DNA of 22,799 bases from a virus. The stretch is taken from positions 1 through 22,799 of the IMG/VR virus record IMGVR_UViG_3300032562_002061, one strand, 5' to 3'. Positions within the stretch are counted from its first letter, which is position 1. Each line of letters opens with the position of its first letter. The translations under genes and the position numbers were made by a program. Of this stretch, positions 5,069-13,700 are shown piece after piece. Below the pieces are notes generated by a model. That model had not been told where the DNA came from, ran no database searches, and saw only the letters and a program-made list of their open reading frames with translations.

Positions 5069-7462
5069 GTGCCCGACGAAGGAACGCTGAAAATTACTAC
5101 CGCGGTCGATCTGTCCGGCCTGCAAACCGGTATGACCGGAGCCGCGTCCATCGTGCAGACGACCACCAATCAGATGGCGTCGGATGCCCAGTCGGCCGCG
5201 GCTCGCGTAAAGGCCGCGCAACTGGACCTCGCCAGCGCGCAACAGCAGATGGGGGCGTGGGCGGCGGCCGGAAACGCGGAGGCCGCGGCGTCCATCGCGA
5301 GCTACGAGGCGGCACTGGCCGAAGCTACGGCCGCACTGAACGCGGAGAGCGAAGCGGCGGCTACCAACGTGGTGGCCATCGATTCGGTCGCCACGTCTCA
5401 CACCCAGGCGCGCTTCGCCGCTCAGTTATTGGCCCGCGATTTAGGCGTGGCTATGCCGCGAGCTCTTTCGAGCGTGGCTGCTCAATCCGAGATGCTCGCG
5501 CCTCTGTTGCAAGCCGCGTTCCCCGTCGTGGCAGGAATTGCGCTTATCGAGGTGCTGGTAAAGGTCGCCGAGAAGATCGGGACAGTCATTGACTCGCTTG
5601 GCGGGTGGGATGCCAAGACAAAGGAAGTGTACGCCGAGATCGAGGCGGAGAACGTAAAGATATACAACTCTTACGAGCACGTCGCCGAACAGATCGACCA
5701 CATCAAAAACATTGGGAAGACCGGCAGCGGGGCGGCCGCGGCTACACAAGACGAAGTCGCGGCGTCCATTGCGCGGGTCAACCATGAGTTGGGTATCAAC
5801 AAACAAGCGCTTGCAGATGCGGAGGTTGCCGTAACCAAGTGGATGGCTCCGTTTGATACGGCGGCGCACCACCTCGAAGACGAAGCCGAGAAGAACATCC
5901 CGTTCTACCGCGAGCAAATTCAGCGGCTCACGCTCGCTCTAAACGAGCTGAACATGATCAAGCGGCCGACGGCGGCCGCGGACGCGGGCAAGGTCGCGAC
6001 CACTGACAACGACGCGCTGGATAAGGCCAAGATCGAAAACCAGCACAAGGTAGACGAATCGATCTACCACTCGCGGGTCGATTACATCAAGCAGTGGGCG
6101 GAACAGGAGCGGGCGTCCGGCGTTGACGAGGCCTTTATCATTGCGGACACGCTCAAGCGCACGGTAGAAGCCGATCAGCAGAAGCTGGTTGCCGACCGCG
6201 CGTACTATGACGCCAAGAAGTCGTTGGCCGAGCGCGAGGGCCGAACCGGCAAAGACGTACGCCCGGAGCTGTCTACCCTCGTCACAGACGAGGCTCTCGC
6301 CACGGATGAGGCCATCCGTAAGGGCGTCGAGGCGCAGCGCATGGCGGAAAAAGAGTACGAGGAACTGTATCGCAAGCAGGTCGAAAAGGCCAAGCAGGCG
6401 CAGGAAGCCATCGCGAAAATCTTTGGCACGCTGGGCGGTCCCATCGGCGAGATCGGCAAGGAGTGGGAGCGGGAGTCTCAGGTAGAACGCGAGGCCGCCG
6501 GCAAGACGCTGGAGGACGCGAAGCGCATTGCGATGGAGAAACTCGCGCTTGCGAAAGAGACTGCGAACAACGAATTGAAGGCCGCCGAATTCGCGGACGA
6601 CGAGGCTCTGAAACACGGGCGCATGTCCTCTGCGCAGTGGGCGCAAGCCAAAATCGACGCGATCAATAAGTGGAAGGCCGAGCAGCTCCAAGCCATCGAC
6701 GCGGTCCTCGCCGCTAACAAGCGGAGCGACGCGGAAGAGTTGCAAGCCTACAAAAAGCTGAAGCAGGAAGAGGTCCAGGTCAGCCAGCAAGCGGCTCAGC
6801 AGATTGAGAAAATACAGGATCAGCAAGAGCAGAAGGCGATGCAGCTTTACAAGACGCTGGCAAATACCGTCGCCAACTCGCTGAACCAGATGCTCACGTC
6901 GCACAAAAAGTTCAGCCAGGAAGTCATCCAGCTTGGCGACGCCATGCTGATGGATCTTATTAAGTTCGGCGAACAGGAATTGATCGCGTACCTTGGAAAC
7001 CTCGTAAAGAAAGATGTCCTCGACAAGGTTTTCGCCACTCAGAAGAAAGTAACGACCGCGGTGAGCAACGATGCAACCATTGTCTCGGATGCGGGCGCGG
7101 CGGCTGCGGCTGCCTTCGCTTCGGTCATGGAAGCGCTGCCTTTCCCGGCCAACGTGGCGGCGGCTCCCGGCGTTGCTGCCGCGGCGTTCGCGCAGACGCT
7201 TTCGTTCGTCGTGGCCGGCTCCGCGGCCCAGGGCGGCATTGTCCCCATCAACGCGCACGCCGGCGAAATGATCCTACCCGCGCACATCTCGCGTTGGGTG
7301 CAGAACGCGGCGGGCGAGGGCGGCAAGAGCGGCGCGAGCCATAGCTTCCACATCGCGCCCACGTTCATTTCGAAAAAGGATTTCACCGAGGCGGATATCG
7401 CGCGGCACTCGCGTACCATCGCGGCCACCGTCGAGCGCGAGCATCGGAAGTTTAATCGGTAA
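5069..7462 (+). CDS. Tape measure protein
   Basis: A 797-residue protein starting with GTG 5069, five bases after the T frame stop. Residues ~1-115 are Ala/Gln-rich coiled coil. Residues ~142-172 are hydrophobic (MLAPLLQAAFPVVAGIALIE), as in tape-measure membrane segments. The middle is long charged coiled coil (QVEKAKQAQEAIAKIFG, LKQEEVQVSQQAAQQIEKI). The C-terminus has a Gly/Ala-rich patch with GGIVPINAHAGEMILPAHIS, a motif I recognise from tape-measure C-termini. It sets tail length and is ejected during infection. At about 0.15 nm per residue, it suggests a tail near 120 nm (family rule of thumb). Antisense long frames here are composition artefacts. Confidence 0.9.
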   Translation: MPDEGTLKITTAVDLSGLQTGMTGAASIVQTTTNQMASDAQSAAARVKAAQLDLASAQQQMGAWAAAGNAEAAASIASYEAALAEATAALNAESEAAATNVVAIDSVATSHTQARFAAQLLARDLGVAMPRALSSVAAQSEMLAPLLQAAFPVVAGIALIEVLVKVAEKIGTVIDSLGGWDAKTKEVYAEIEAENVKIYNSYEHVAEQIDHIKNIGKTGSGAAAATQDEVAASIARVNHELGINKQALADAEVAVTKWMAPFDTAAHHLEDEAEKNIPFYREQIQRLTLALNELNMIKRPTAAADAGKVATTDNDALDKAKIENQHKVDESIYHSRVDYIKQWAEQERASGVDEAFIIADTLKRTVEADQQKLVADRAYYDAKKSLAEREGRTGKDVRPELSTLVTDEALATDEAIRKGVEAQRMAEKEYEELYRKQVEKAKQAQEAIAKIFGTLGGPIGEIGKEWERESQVEREAAGKTLEDAKRIAMEKLALAKETANNELKAAEFADDEALKHGRMSSAQWAQAKIDAINKWKAEQLQAIDAVLAANKRSDAEELQAYKKLKQEEVQVSQQAAQQIEKIQDQQEQKAMQLYKTLANTVANSLNQMLTSHKKFSQEVIQLGDAMLMDLIKFGEQELIAYLGNLVKKDVLDKVFATQKKVTTAVSNDATIVSDAGAAAAAAFASVMEALPFPANVAAAPGVAAAAFAQTLSFVVAGSAAQGGIVPINAHAGEMILPAHISRWVQNAAGEGGKSGASHSFHIAPTFISKKDFTEADIARHSRTIAATVEREHRKFNR

Positions 7463-7470
7463 GCAGGCAT

Positions 7471-7590
7471 ATGATGCTTCCCTGGGACTGGCCCGAAGAC
7501 GAACTTTACGAGCTTACGAGCTGGGATTTGCCCGCACGTGCGCGAGCCTCACTTAAGGAAAAACCATGGCAAACATCACCGCGTCTCTGA
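7471..7590 (+). CDS. Possible 39-residue ORF between tape measure and next tail gene
   Basis: ATG 7471 opens a 39-residue frame (MMLPWDWPEDELYELTSWDL, then PARARASLKEKPWQTSPRL) that overlaps the start of the next gene by 25 bases. The first 20 residues are acidic and Trp-rich and do not look random. AAGCAGG is a mediocre Shine-Dalgarno upstream. It fills most of the 103-base gap after the tape measure. No family recognised. It may instead be the leader of the next gene. Confidence 0.3.
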   Translation: MMLPWDWPEDELYELTSWDLPARARASLKEKPWQTSPRL

Positions 7591-8318
7591 ATGCATCGAT
7601 CGTCGCCGGCGACGGCCTCACCGGCAACGGCGCCCTCACCAAACTGATCACGGGACTGTCGTTCGCCACCGCGGTGAACATGCAGTATCTGTTCCCGGAG
7701 ACCATCGGAGTCGCCCCGCCCGCCCAGCCGGTCTGCACGCCGGGTACCGGGGGGTCCATGACCTCGGGAAACTATCTGGTCAAGATCACCTATGTGAACG
7801 CGCCGCAAGGCGAGAGCCTGCCGTCTGTCGAAAGCGCGTCCCAGACGGTTTCCTCCAGCGGAACGCTGGTGGTCACATCGCCAGCCGCGTCCTCGCCGGC
7901 CACCGCGTACAACGTATACATCACGGCCTCCGGAGGATCGACGGGCACGGAGACGCTTCAGAACGTCGCGCCGATCGCCATCGGAACGAACTATACGCAG
8001 ACCGCGGCCGTCTCCGCCGGCGCCGCGCTTCCGGGGGCGAACACTACCCTCGTTTTCCAGTTCACTCTGCCACAGTCGCCCGCCCAGGCCGTCTACGTGC
8101 GAAACCTTTCCACGTCCTCGCAGGTGGCATCCGTCGCGTGGACCAAGCAGGGCGGTACGTCTGTCGCGGTGTGCGATTTAATCGCCGGCGCCGCCGGCGT
8201 CGGCTCGTCGATCATGCTGTGGGAAGTTGCGGCGGGCACGAACCAGGGCGGCATCACGGCGGTGAACGTCACCGTCTCCGCGGTGCAAGCCGTGGTGGAC
8301 GCGTTCTTCGCGGGCTAG
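7566..8318 (+). CDS. Virion protein with Fn3-like domain
   Basis: A 250-residue protein with a good Shine-Dalgarno (AAGGAA) before ATG 7566. It is almost entirely beta-type, with no charged helices. Residues ~63-150 read like a Fn3/Ig-like repeat (SGNYLVKITYVNAPQGESLP, TAYNVYITASGGSTGTE, IGTNYTQTAAVSAGAALPG). A C-terminal beta domain contains FTLPQSPAQAVYVRNLSTSS. It lies between the tape measure and the distal-tail module, so a distal-tail or tube-decoration role is likely (inference). It is an extra gene compared with the g11-g12 spacing of gene transfer agents. Its TAG overlaps the stop of antisense gene F at CTAG 8315-8318. Confidence 0.6.
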   Translation: MANITASLNASIVAGDGLTGNGALTKLITGLSFATAVNMQYLFPETIGVAPPAQPVCTPGTGGSMTSGNYLVKITYVNAPQGESLPSVESASQTVSSSGTLVVTSPAASSPATAYNVYITASGGSTGTETLQNVAPIAIGTNYTQTAAVSAGAALPGANTTLVFQFTLPQSPAQAVYVRNLSTSSQVASVAWTKQGGTSVAVCDLIAGAAGVGSSIMLWEVAAGTNQGGITAVNVTVSAVQAVVDAFFAG

Positions 8319-8530
8319 TCTGTCGAGATTTCATAGAAGTGGTCGGAAGCCGGGACCGACAACTCCTGTTCCTCGCCGTCGCAATCCGTTATGTATTCGT
8401 CCTTGGTCGCTTCCCGCAGCACAAGGAACGGCTGGTTGGGATGATATTTGCGATTGTCGTCCGAAAGGCCGTGTTCGATCTCTCCCACACGCAACCGAAG
8501 CACGCTGTGAATTATCACTTTGCCGTTCAT
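8315..8530 (-). CDS. Antisense small gene F: hypothetical acidic protein
   Basis: A 71-residue protein starts at ATG 8530-8528 and stops at TAG 8317-8315, sharing CTAG with the convergent stop of the Fn3-like gene. The sequence looks genuine: MNGKVIIHSVLRLRVGEIEH, NRKYHPNQPFLVLREATKDE, YITDCDGEEQELSVPASDHF. It looks like a small beta-barrel-like fold with no catalytic motif. It fills the 229-base gap before the DUF2460-like gene (ATG 8548). A weak GAG lies 6-8 nt upstream of the start. Family unknown. Confidence 0.7.
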   Translation of the reverse strand: MNGKVIIHSVLRLRVGEIEHGLSDDNRKYHPNQPFLVLREATKDEYITDCDGEEQELSVPASDHFYEISTD

Positions 8531-8547
8531 ATTAGCTCAGATCCCAA

Positions 8548-9276
8548 ATGTCCAACGCCGTCTTTCCCGCCAACATCAAAGGCTTGACCTGGACGGTAAC
8601 TAAATCTTTCGAATTCGCCACCATCTCTCAGAAGTCGCCCAATCAGTACGAGCAAACCATCTCGCAGACGCAGAATCCCATCTGGCACTGGGTGCTGATT
8701 TACGACTATCTGTACGACGGCTTTGTCACTCCCAACGATCTGATGCCGTACGCGCCATACACGGACTTCCGGACGCTGCTTGGCTTCATGCTGGCGCGGC
8801 AGGGGATGTTCGACTCGTTTTTGTATACGGATCCCACGGATCACTTCGTGGGCCCGGGCGAAACGCTGGGCGTGCCGAATCCGCAAGCGCAGCTTCAGCT
8901 CGTCAACGACGGCGCCGGCAACTATTACTCGCCGATCCAGCGCAACATGGGCGGCCTGTTCCTGGAGGACATCACCGATCTGAACGGCGCGCTCGCGCTC
9001 TATCAGAACGGCGTGCTGGTGACCTCGGGCTATACGCTCATGGGGCCCGGCCTGGCGCTTCCTGGCTATTCGTTTCAGGGACTGTACGTCAAGTGGAGTG
9101 TCATCCCGGCCGCTCCGGTCACGGCGTCATTTAATTTCTACTTCCGAGTCAAGTGCGAACTCGACACTCAGGACTACGAGGAATTCATGGCGGGCCTGTG
9201 GACCATCGGCGGCTCCGGATCGAAGAACGGATCGGGGCAACTCAAGCTGATGACGCGGCGGCCGCCTACGGCTTAG
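8548..9276 (+). CDS. DUF2460-like distal tail protein (GTA g12-like)
   Basis: A 242-residue protein. It opens MSNAVFPANIKGLTWTVTKS, then a conserved-looking FRTLLGFMLARQGMFDSFLY with TDPTDHFVGPGE, followed by LQLVND and a second beta half ending CELDTQDYEEFMAG. That pattern (trimming of inputs, an L.GF..AR.G...F.F.DP.D block, then pairing of L.L) fits DUF2460, called the g12 distal-tail/tail-tip adaptor in Rhodobacter gene transfer agent. It is followed by DUF2163-like, NlpC/P60 and hub genes in the same order. No Shine-Dalgarno is visible. Confidence 0.7.
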   Translation: MSNAVFPANIKGLTWTVTKSFEFATISQKSPNQYEQTISQTQNPIWHWVLIYDYLYDGFVTPNDLMPYAPYTDFRTLLGFMLARQGMFDSFLYTDPTDHFVGPGETLGVPNPQAQLQLVNDGAGNYYSPIQRNMGGLFLEDITDLNGALALYQNGVLVTSGYTLMGPGLALPGYSFQGLYVKWSVIPAAPVTASFNFYFRVKCELDTQDYEEFMAGLWTIGGSGSKNGSGQLKLMTRRPPTA

Positions 9277-9300
9277 TCGGATGCGACGAGGTAGAAAACA

Positions 9301-10224
9301 ATGCGTCAAGTAATCTCCGGCTACCTTCAGGACTCGACCGCAGCGGCACAAGCTTATCTCCAGACGGCGCAACAACTCACCCTCCCAAATCTGTATCTGA
9401 TCGGCTACCCCGAGGACCCGAACGCGCTGTGGCTCACCGATTGGGAGTCCCCGATCTGGTGGCCGTGCTGGGGCAGCTCTGCGTACCTCCCCGCGAATAT
9501 CTCGCGCGGCGCGGTCCCGAGCAAAACGGGCTTGGACGTGGACACGCTCGATCTGACGTACACCCCGAGCTATGTGACCTACGGCCTCACTACGGCCACC
9601 GCAAACGTCTGGCAGGCCGCGCAACAAGGGCTGTACGATAACATCCCCGTGCGCGTGTGGACGTGCTATCTGCTGCCCGGCGGCGACGCCATGACCCTCG
9701 GGTGCTCGACGTGCTTCGGCGGGCGCATCGGCCGGGCAAAGGTGGACCGCGGCAAAATCGTCTTCACGGTCAACTCGTTTTTGGACGTGGTGAACCAGCA
9801 GCTTCCGCCGAACACAATCGAGATGTATTCGCAGACGGCCGCCTATTCCGGCGCGACGCCGCCGGCCGGCTTCTCGATCATCCCGCAGTTCAACGTGGAA
9901 CGCGGCGCGTCGACGACCGTCGTCGTCGGCGACTGCACAAATATCGGGCCGCATCACATCTTCGGCACGAACGTGCTGCGGGGCGGCTATCTCGTTTTCA
10001 ATCCCGGCTCGACGCTGGGGCCAACGAGCTGGTCGGCGATTCAGCAAAACGTGGAAGTGAATATCGGCGGAAACAATTACAACCAATTCGTCCTGTATGC
10101 GCCGCTGCTGTTTCCCCCGACGTTTCCAGGGGACACGTTTTACGTGAGCGCGCCCTCGCCGAACGGCGGGACGGAAGAGAACGGCTTCCTCTTTTTGCCT
10201 GCCCCAGCCATCGGCGGATCATGA
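9301..10224 (+). CDS. DUF2163 / phage BR0599-like tail hub protein (GTA g13-like)
   Basis: A 307-residue protein with GAGG 9 nt before ATG 9301. The middle shows the DUF2163 pattern: TGLDVDTLDLTYTP, then AAQQGLYDNIPVRVWTCYL, then a loop with FGGRIGRAKVDRGKIVF and LDVVNQQLPPNT. The end (PSPNGGTEENGFLFLPAP) is an extended beta region. Six cysteines are present, including a GCSTC pair near 130. In this family the protein builds the ring that joins distal tail to hub. The TGA overlaps the NlpC/P60 ATG (ATGA), so the peptidase is coupled to it. Confidence 0.7.
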   Translation: MRQVISGYLQDSTAAAQAYLQTAQQLTLPNLYLIGYPEDPNALWLTDWESPIWWPCWGSSAYLPANISRGAVPSKTGLDVDTLDLTYTPSYVTYGLTTATANVWQAAQQGLYDNIPVRVWTCYLLPGGDAMTLGCSTCFGGRIGRAKVDRGKIVFTVNSFLDVVNQQLPPNTIEMYSQTAAYSGATPPAGFSIIPQFNVERGASTTVVVGDCTNIGPHHIFGTNVLRGGYLVFNPGSTLGPTSWSAIQQNVEVNIGGNNYNQFVLYAPLLFPPTFPGDTFYVSAPSPNGGTEENGFLFLPAPAIGGS

Positions 10225-10709
10225 TTTATTACGACCTCGGCGGCCGGCGCGCGGCTCTTGTGGAGATCGCGAAGACCTTCGTTGGGACGCCTTACGTTTT
10301 GGGCGCGCGAGTCAAAGGCGCAGGAATTGACTGTGCAAGTTTTCTTGGTCAGTGCCTCATAGAATCGGGGCTGGCGACGGCAGAGTCAGTGTACGGCGGG
10401 CTCGAAGTCTACCACCAGGACTGGCACCTCCACGCGCCCGACGAGCGCTACATGCTGCGTTTGCTGCGGCACGCGCAGAAGGCGATGGAAGGCGTGGCCA
10501 GCAAGTCGTCGCGCATCGAGCCGGGCAACCTACTGCTCTGCCGCGCGTTCGGAACGCGGAAGTACTCGCACGGGGGAATAGTGATCAAGTGGCCGATGAT
10601 CCTGCACGCGATCGCGCCGTGCGTGCGGTGGGCGGACGCGACGCGCGATCCTATGTGGGCGCATCGGGAGATAGCGGTGTTCGATCCATTCGCAACGCGG
10701 ACCGGCTGA
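10221..10709 (+). CDS. NlpC/P60 tail-associated peptidoglycan hydrolase (GTA g14-like)
   Basis: A 162-residue protein. Residues 13-29 are VEIAKTFVGTPYVLGAR, followed by GIDCASFLGQCL with catalytic Cys38, and later YSHGGIVIKW with His117 and MILHAI with His129. Cys-His-His is the NlpC/P60 catalytic triad, which cleaves peptide stems in peptidoglycan. In tailed phages the enzyme sits at the tail tip and opens the cell wall for DNA entry. It is a single-domain version, with start overlapping the upstream gene (ATGA). Length is normal for the family. High confidence for family; tail location is from context. Confidence 0.9.
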   Translation: MIYYDLGGRRAALVEIAKTFVGTPYVLGARVKGAGIDCASFLGQCLIESGLATAESVYGGLEVYHQDWHLHAPDERYMLRLLRHAQKAMEGVASKSSRIEPGNLLLCRAFGTRKYSHGGIVIKWPMILHAIAPCVRWADATRDPMWAHREIAVFDPFATRTG

Positions 10710-10755
10710 AGGCACGGTCCGCGCGCGTTCCTCTCACCTTTTAGTCCGTTTCGCA

Positions 10756-10779
10756 CCTTCCTTTCTTTTCTTTCTCTTT
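10756..10779 (+). other. 24-base uninterrupted pyrimidine tract
   Basis: All 24 bases are C or T, in the 84-base gap before the tail-hub gene. It contains a mirror symmetry (TTTCTTTTCTTT). The hub start at 10794 has no Shine-Dalgarno. The tract could be an intramolecular triplex-forming or protein-binding element, or an A/G-rich antisense leader. No function is established. Confidence 0.5.
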
Positions 10780-10793
10780 ACAACACTACCAAA

Positions 10794-13700
10794 ATGATCG
10801 GCGGCAAACCTTCCTCTAAGGTCAAACCAGTCGCGCTTGGCACGGATGTAAACAGCGGCTCGTACGGCCAGACCATCCCGGTCGGGTGGGGCATGACCAA
10901 GGGCTCCGTCTATCTGATCTGGATGGCAAATCTCCGCCAGGGCAGCGGCAAGAAAGCGAAGAAATCGAAAGCTCCGCCCGATTACGTCGCGAACATCGAC
11001 GCGCTCGTCTGCACGAATCCTTGCATGGGGATTCTGCAGATGTATGTCAATCAAAACCAGTGGCTCCAGCTCAACTTCGTCGAGAATTCGCAGACATTCA
11101 CCAGCGGCAGCAAGCCCGCCTCTGTCACAGTCCCCGATAGCAAGCTGCTCACTGTGCTCGCGGTCACTGTAACCCTTCCTTACAATTTCAATTACAACGG
11201 CTCCGGCTCCGGGAACGTCACCTTCGACGATTACGGCGGGCAAGGTTCGGCGACGGTCAACGGCTCATATGAGATTCCGCTGTGGAACGCCGCGTGGAAC
11301 GGTCCCGACCCCGTGCACGCGTCGGCTTGCCGCAACGCTCCGTATACTTACTACTGGACTCCCGCCCTCGGTCAAACCATCCTTACGCCCTTCGCCGCCC
11401 TCGACGCTTATTCGCTGGGCGCGTACACGATCAACGTGTACTATTCGCAGATTCCGAATTTCAACCAGGTCTCGACGAACAATCTCCAGGTGACCGGCGG
11501 CTTGAATAATTCCAAGTCGGGAGCGGATGCGCCGTTGGGCGCCATGAACGCGTTTTTCGAGCCTACGCTTGGCGACGGTTCCGAATTCGCCGGCACCGAC
11601 TCGACCACCGGCGATCCGCTCGACGACGAGCAAGTGCTCTATCCGCACTACGCGGGTATGGGATCGGACGCGTTCGCGTTCGGCTCGACGCAAACGATGC
11701 CGAATTGCCAGGTGGAATTGCAGCTTCCCTTCGGCGTGAATCCGTCCGGGGACGCGGACTTCGCCGACATGGTCGAGGATTGCTTCTACGGCGCCACGCA
11801 AGCGGGGATCGGCAACGATGTTCCGCAGACCCCGATTCAGCACGGGCTGAATTGCGGGCAGCTCCCGGGCACCGTGCAGCAGGCAAACTATCAGTTTATT
11901 CAATCCATCGCGCCAAGCCCGAACACGTTCGCCTATCCGCTACCGAACGTCGCCGGCAACTGGCTGGTGGTGATCGCCGCGGGCCAGAATTCGGCTCCGC
12001 CCTCGATTTCCGACACCGCCGGCAACACGTGGACCCCGCTCTTCACGGGCAAAAACAATATCCAGATCTGGTACGCCAACGCGAAGGCGCACAACACCAA
12101 CGACCAGGGCACGGCCGTAACCATCACGATGGACTGGTTTGGCGAAGCCCTCGCGGAAATTGCGCTGCTCGAAATCGCCGGCGTGGACACGCTCGACGCC
12201 ACCGTCATCGCGGCGGGAACCACCGCCAGCATCACTACCAGCGGGGTGCAGGGCACGCCAATGTACATGCTCGCGTTCGCGGATTTCACCGCCAACACAA
12301 ACGCTGGCACGGTTCCCCCGGCTACGCTTTGGAGTTATTTGCTAAATCCGGACACGAATCCGGATGCCGCCTCGGAGGCCATGTTTCGCCTGCAGGCGCG
12401 CATCGTGAGCTGGCCGAACACGTATACTTACGTCTCGCCTCCAGTCACGCAGGGCATCACCATAATTAACGCCGGCAACGTGGCGCTTCTCGCTTTCAAA
12501 TGTTCGCAGCCTCCCGCCTATCCGCCCGCGCTTGGAAACATTATCGGCGACATCATCCACAAGCCCTCGCTGCAGGTGGTCCGTAACCAGTGCCGCGCCG
12601 CGGGATTGTTCGGCTCGCTGCTGCTCGACTCGCAGAGCAAGGGCTCCGATGTGATCGGCCAGCTTTACGAGGCAATGGACGCGTGGCCGGTCTGGTCGGG
12701 ATTCCAGCTTAAGTCGATCGCGCGATCGGAGGTCTCCGCGGTCGGCAACGGCGCCGTCTATTATGCGCCGACGTCGACCGGTCCGATCGTCAACCTCCAG
12801 GAAAGCGATTTCTATGTCGAGAACGAAAAGGACCCGCCCGTAACGGTCACCCGCAAGGCGCAGGTCGACGTCCCCGATATCCTTTCCGTGCAGCTCCCGA
12901 ACCGCGAATCCCAGTACAACGACATCGTGGTTTCGCAGCCCGAAACGGGATATGTGGCGCTGTTCGGCCCGCGCAAGGACTCGCCAAAAATGATGCGGAT
13001 GTTCCAGTCGCCGGCCGTCGCGCTGATGTATTTGGGCATTCAGATCCGGCTGAATAATTACGTTCGCAACTCCTACGAGTTCTCGCTGAACGCGAAACAA
13101 AAGCTGCTGGAGGCTGGCGACCTGATCACTATCCCGCTCGCCTCGACGATGCCTAATTCCATCGCGCCCGGCGGCGCCGCGCCCGTGCCCTATGTCCCCA
13201 TCCCCTTACGGCTGCTGTCGGCGGAGGAAGACGCGGACCACGGAATCAAGTGCACCGCGGAGCCATTCATCTACGGCTGCTACGCGCCGCTGCCACCCGT
13301 GGCAGCCACGGCCCAGGGAGGCTATGTCCCGCAGACCGGCGGCAACCCCGGCAGCGTCAACCCTCCGGTTATTTTCGAGCCGGTCCCGCGCCTGGCGGGC
13401 GGAGGCACGCAGACGGAATTGTGGCTGGTGGTATCGGGCGGCAAAACCATTCCCGGCCCACCTATCGTCACCCCGAATTACGGCGGCTGCTTTGTATACG
13501 TCTCTACCGATGGCGGCATTTCGTACAATCCCGCGCAACCTCTCACCAGCAGCGGGAGCGTCGTGGGGGGACCAACACCGCCCGCATCGAATGCGATTCT
13601 CGGAAACGGGATCACGGGCGAGGTAGGCAACGGCGGCAACATAGCCTACCTTGAGTGGCCGGCCGCGGATTCTCCGGATACGGTAAACGATCTGTATCTC

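Noticed and set aside
5939-7258. 439-residue minus-strand open frame
   Set aside because: It is antisense to the tape measure gene, is a composition by-product of the GC-rich coiled-coil codons (Leu/Arg-rich, no domains), and has no RBS.
10448-10756. 102-residue minus-strand frame starting with GTG in the gap before the hub
   Set aside because: It is antisense to the NlpC/P60 gene for most of its length, has a poorly spaced RBS, and does not fit the gap as the accepted antisense genes do.
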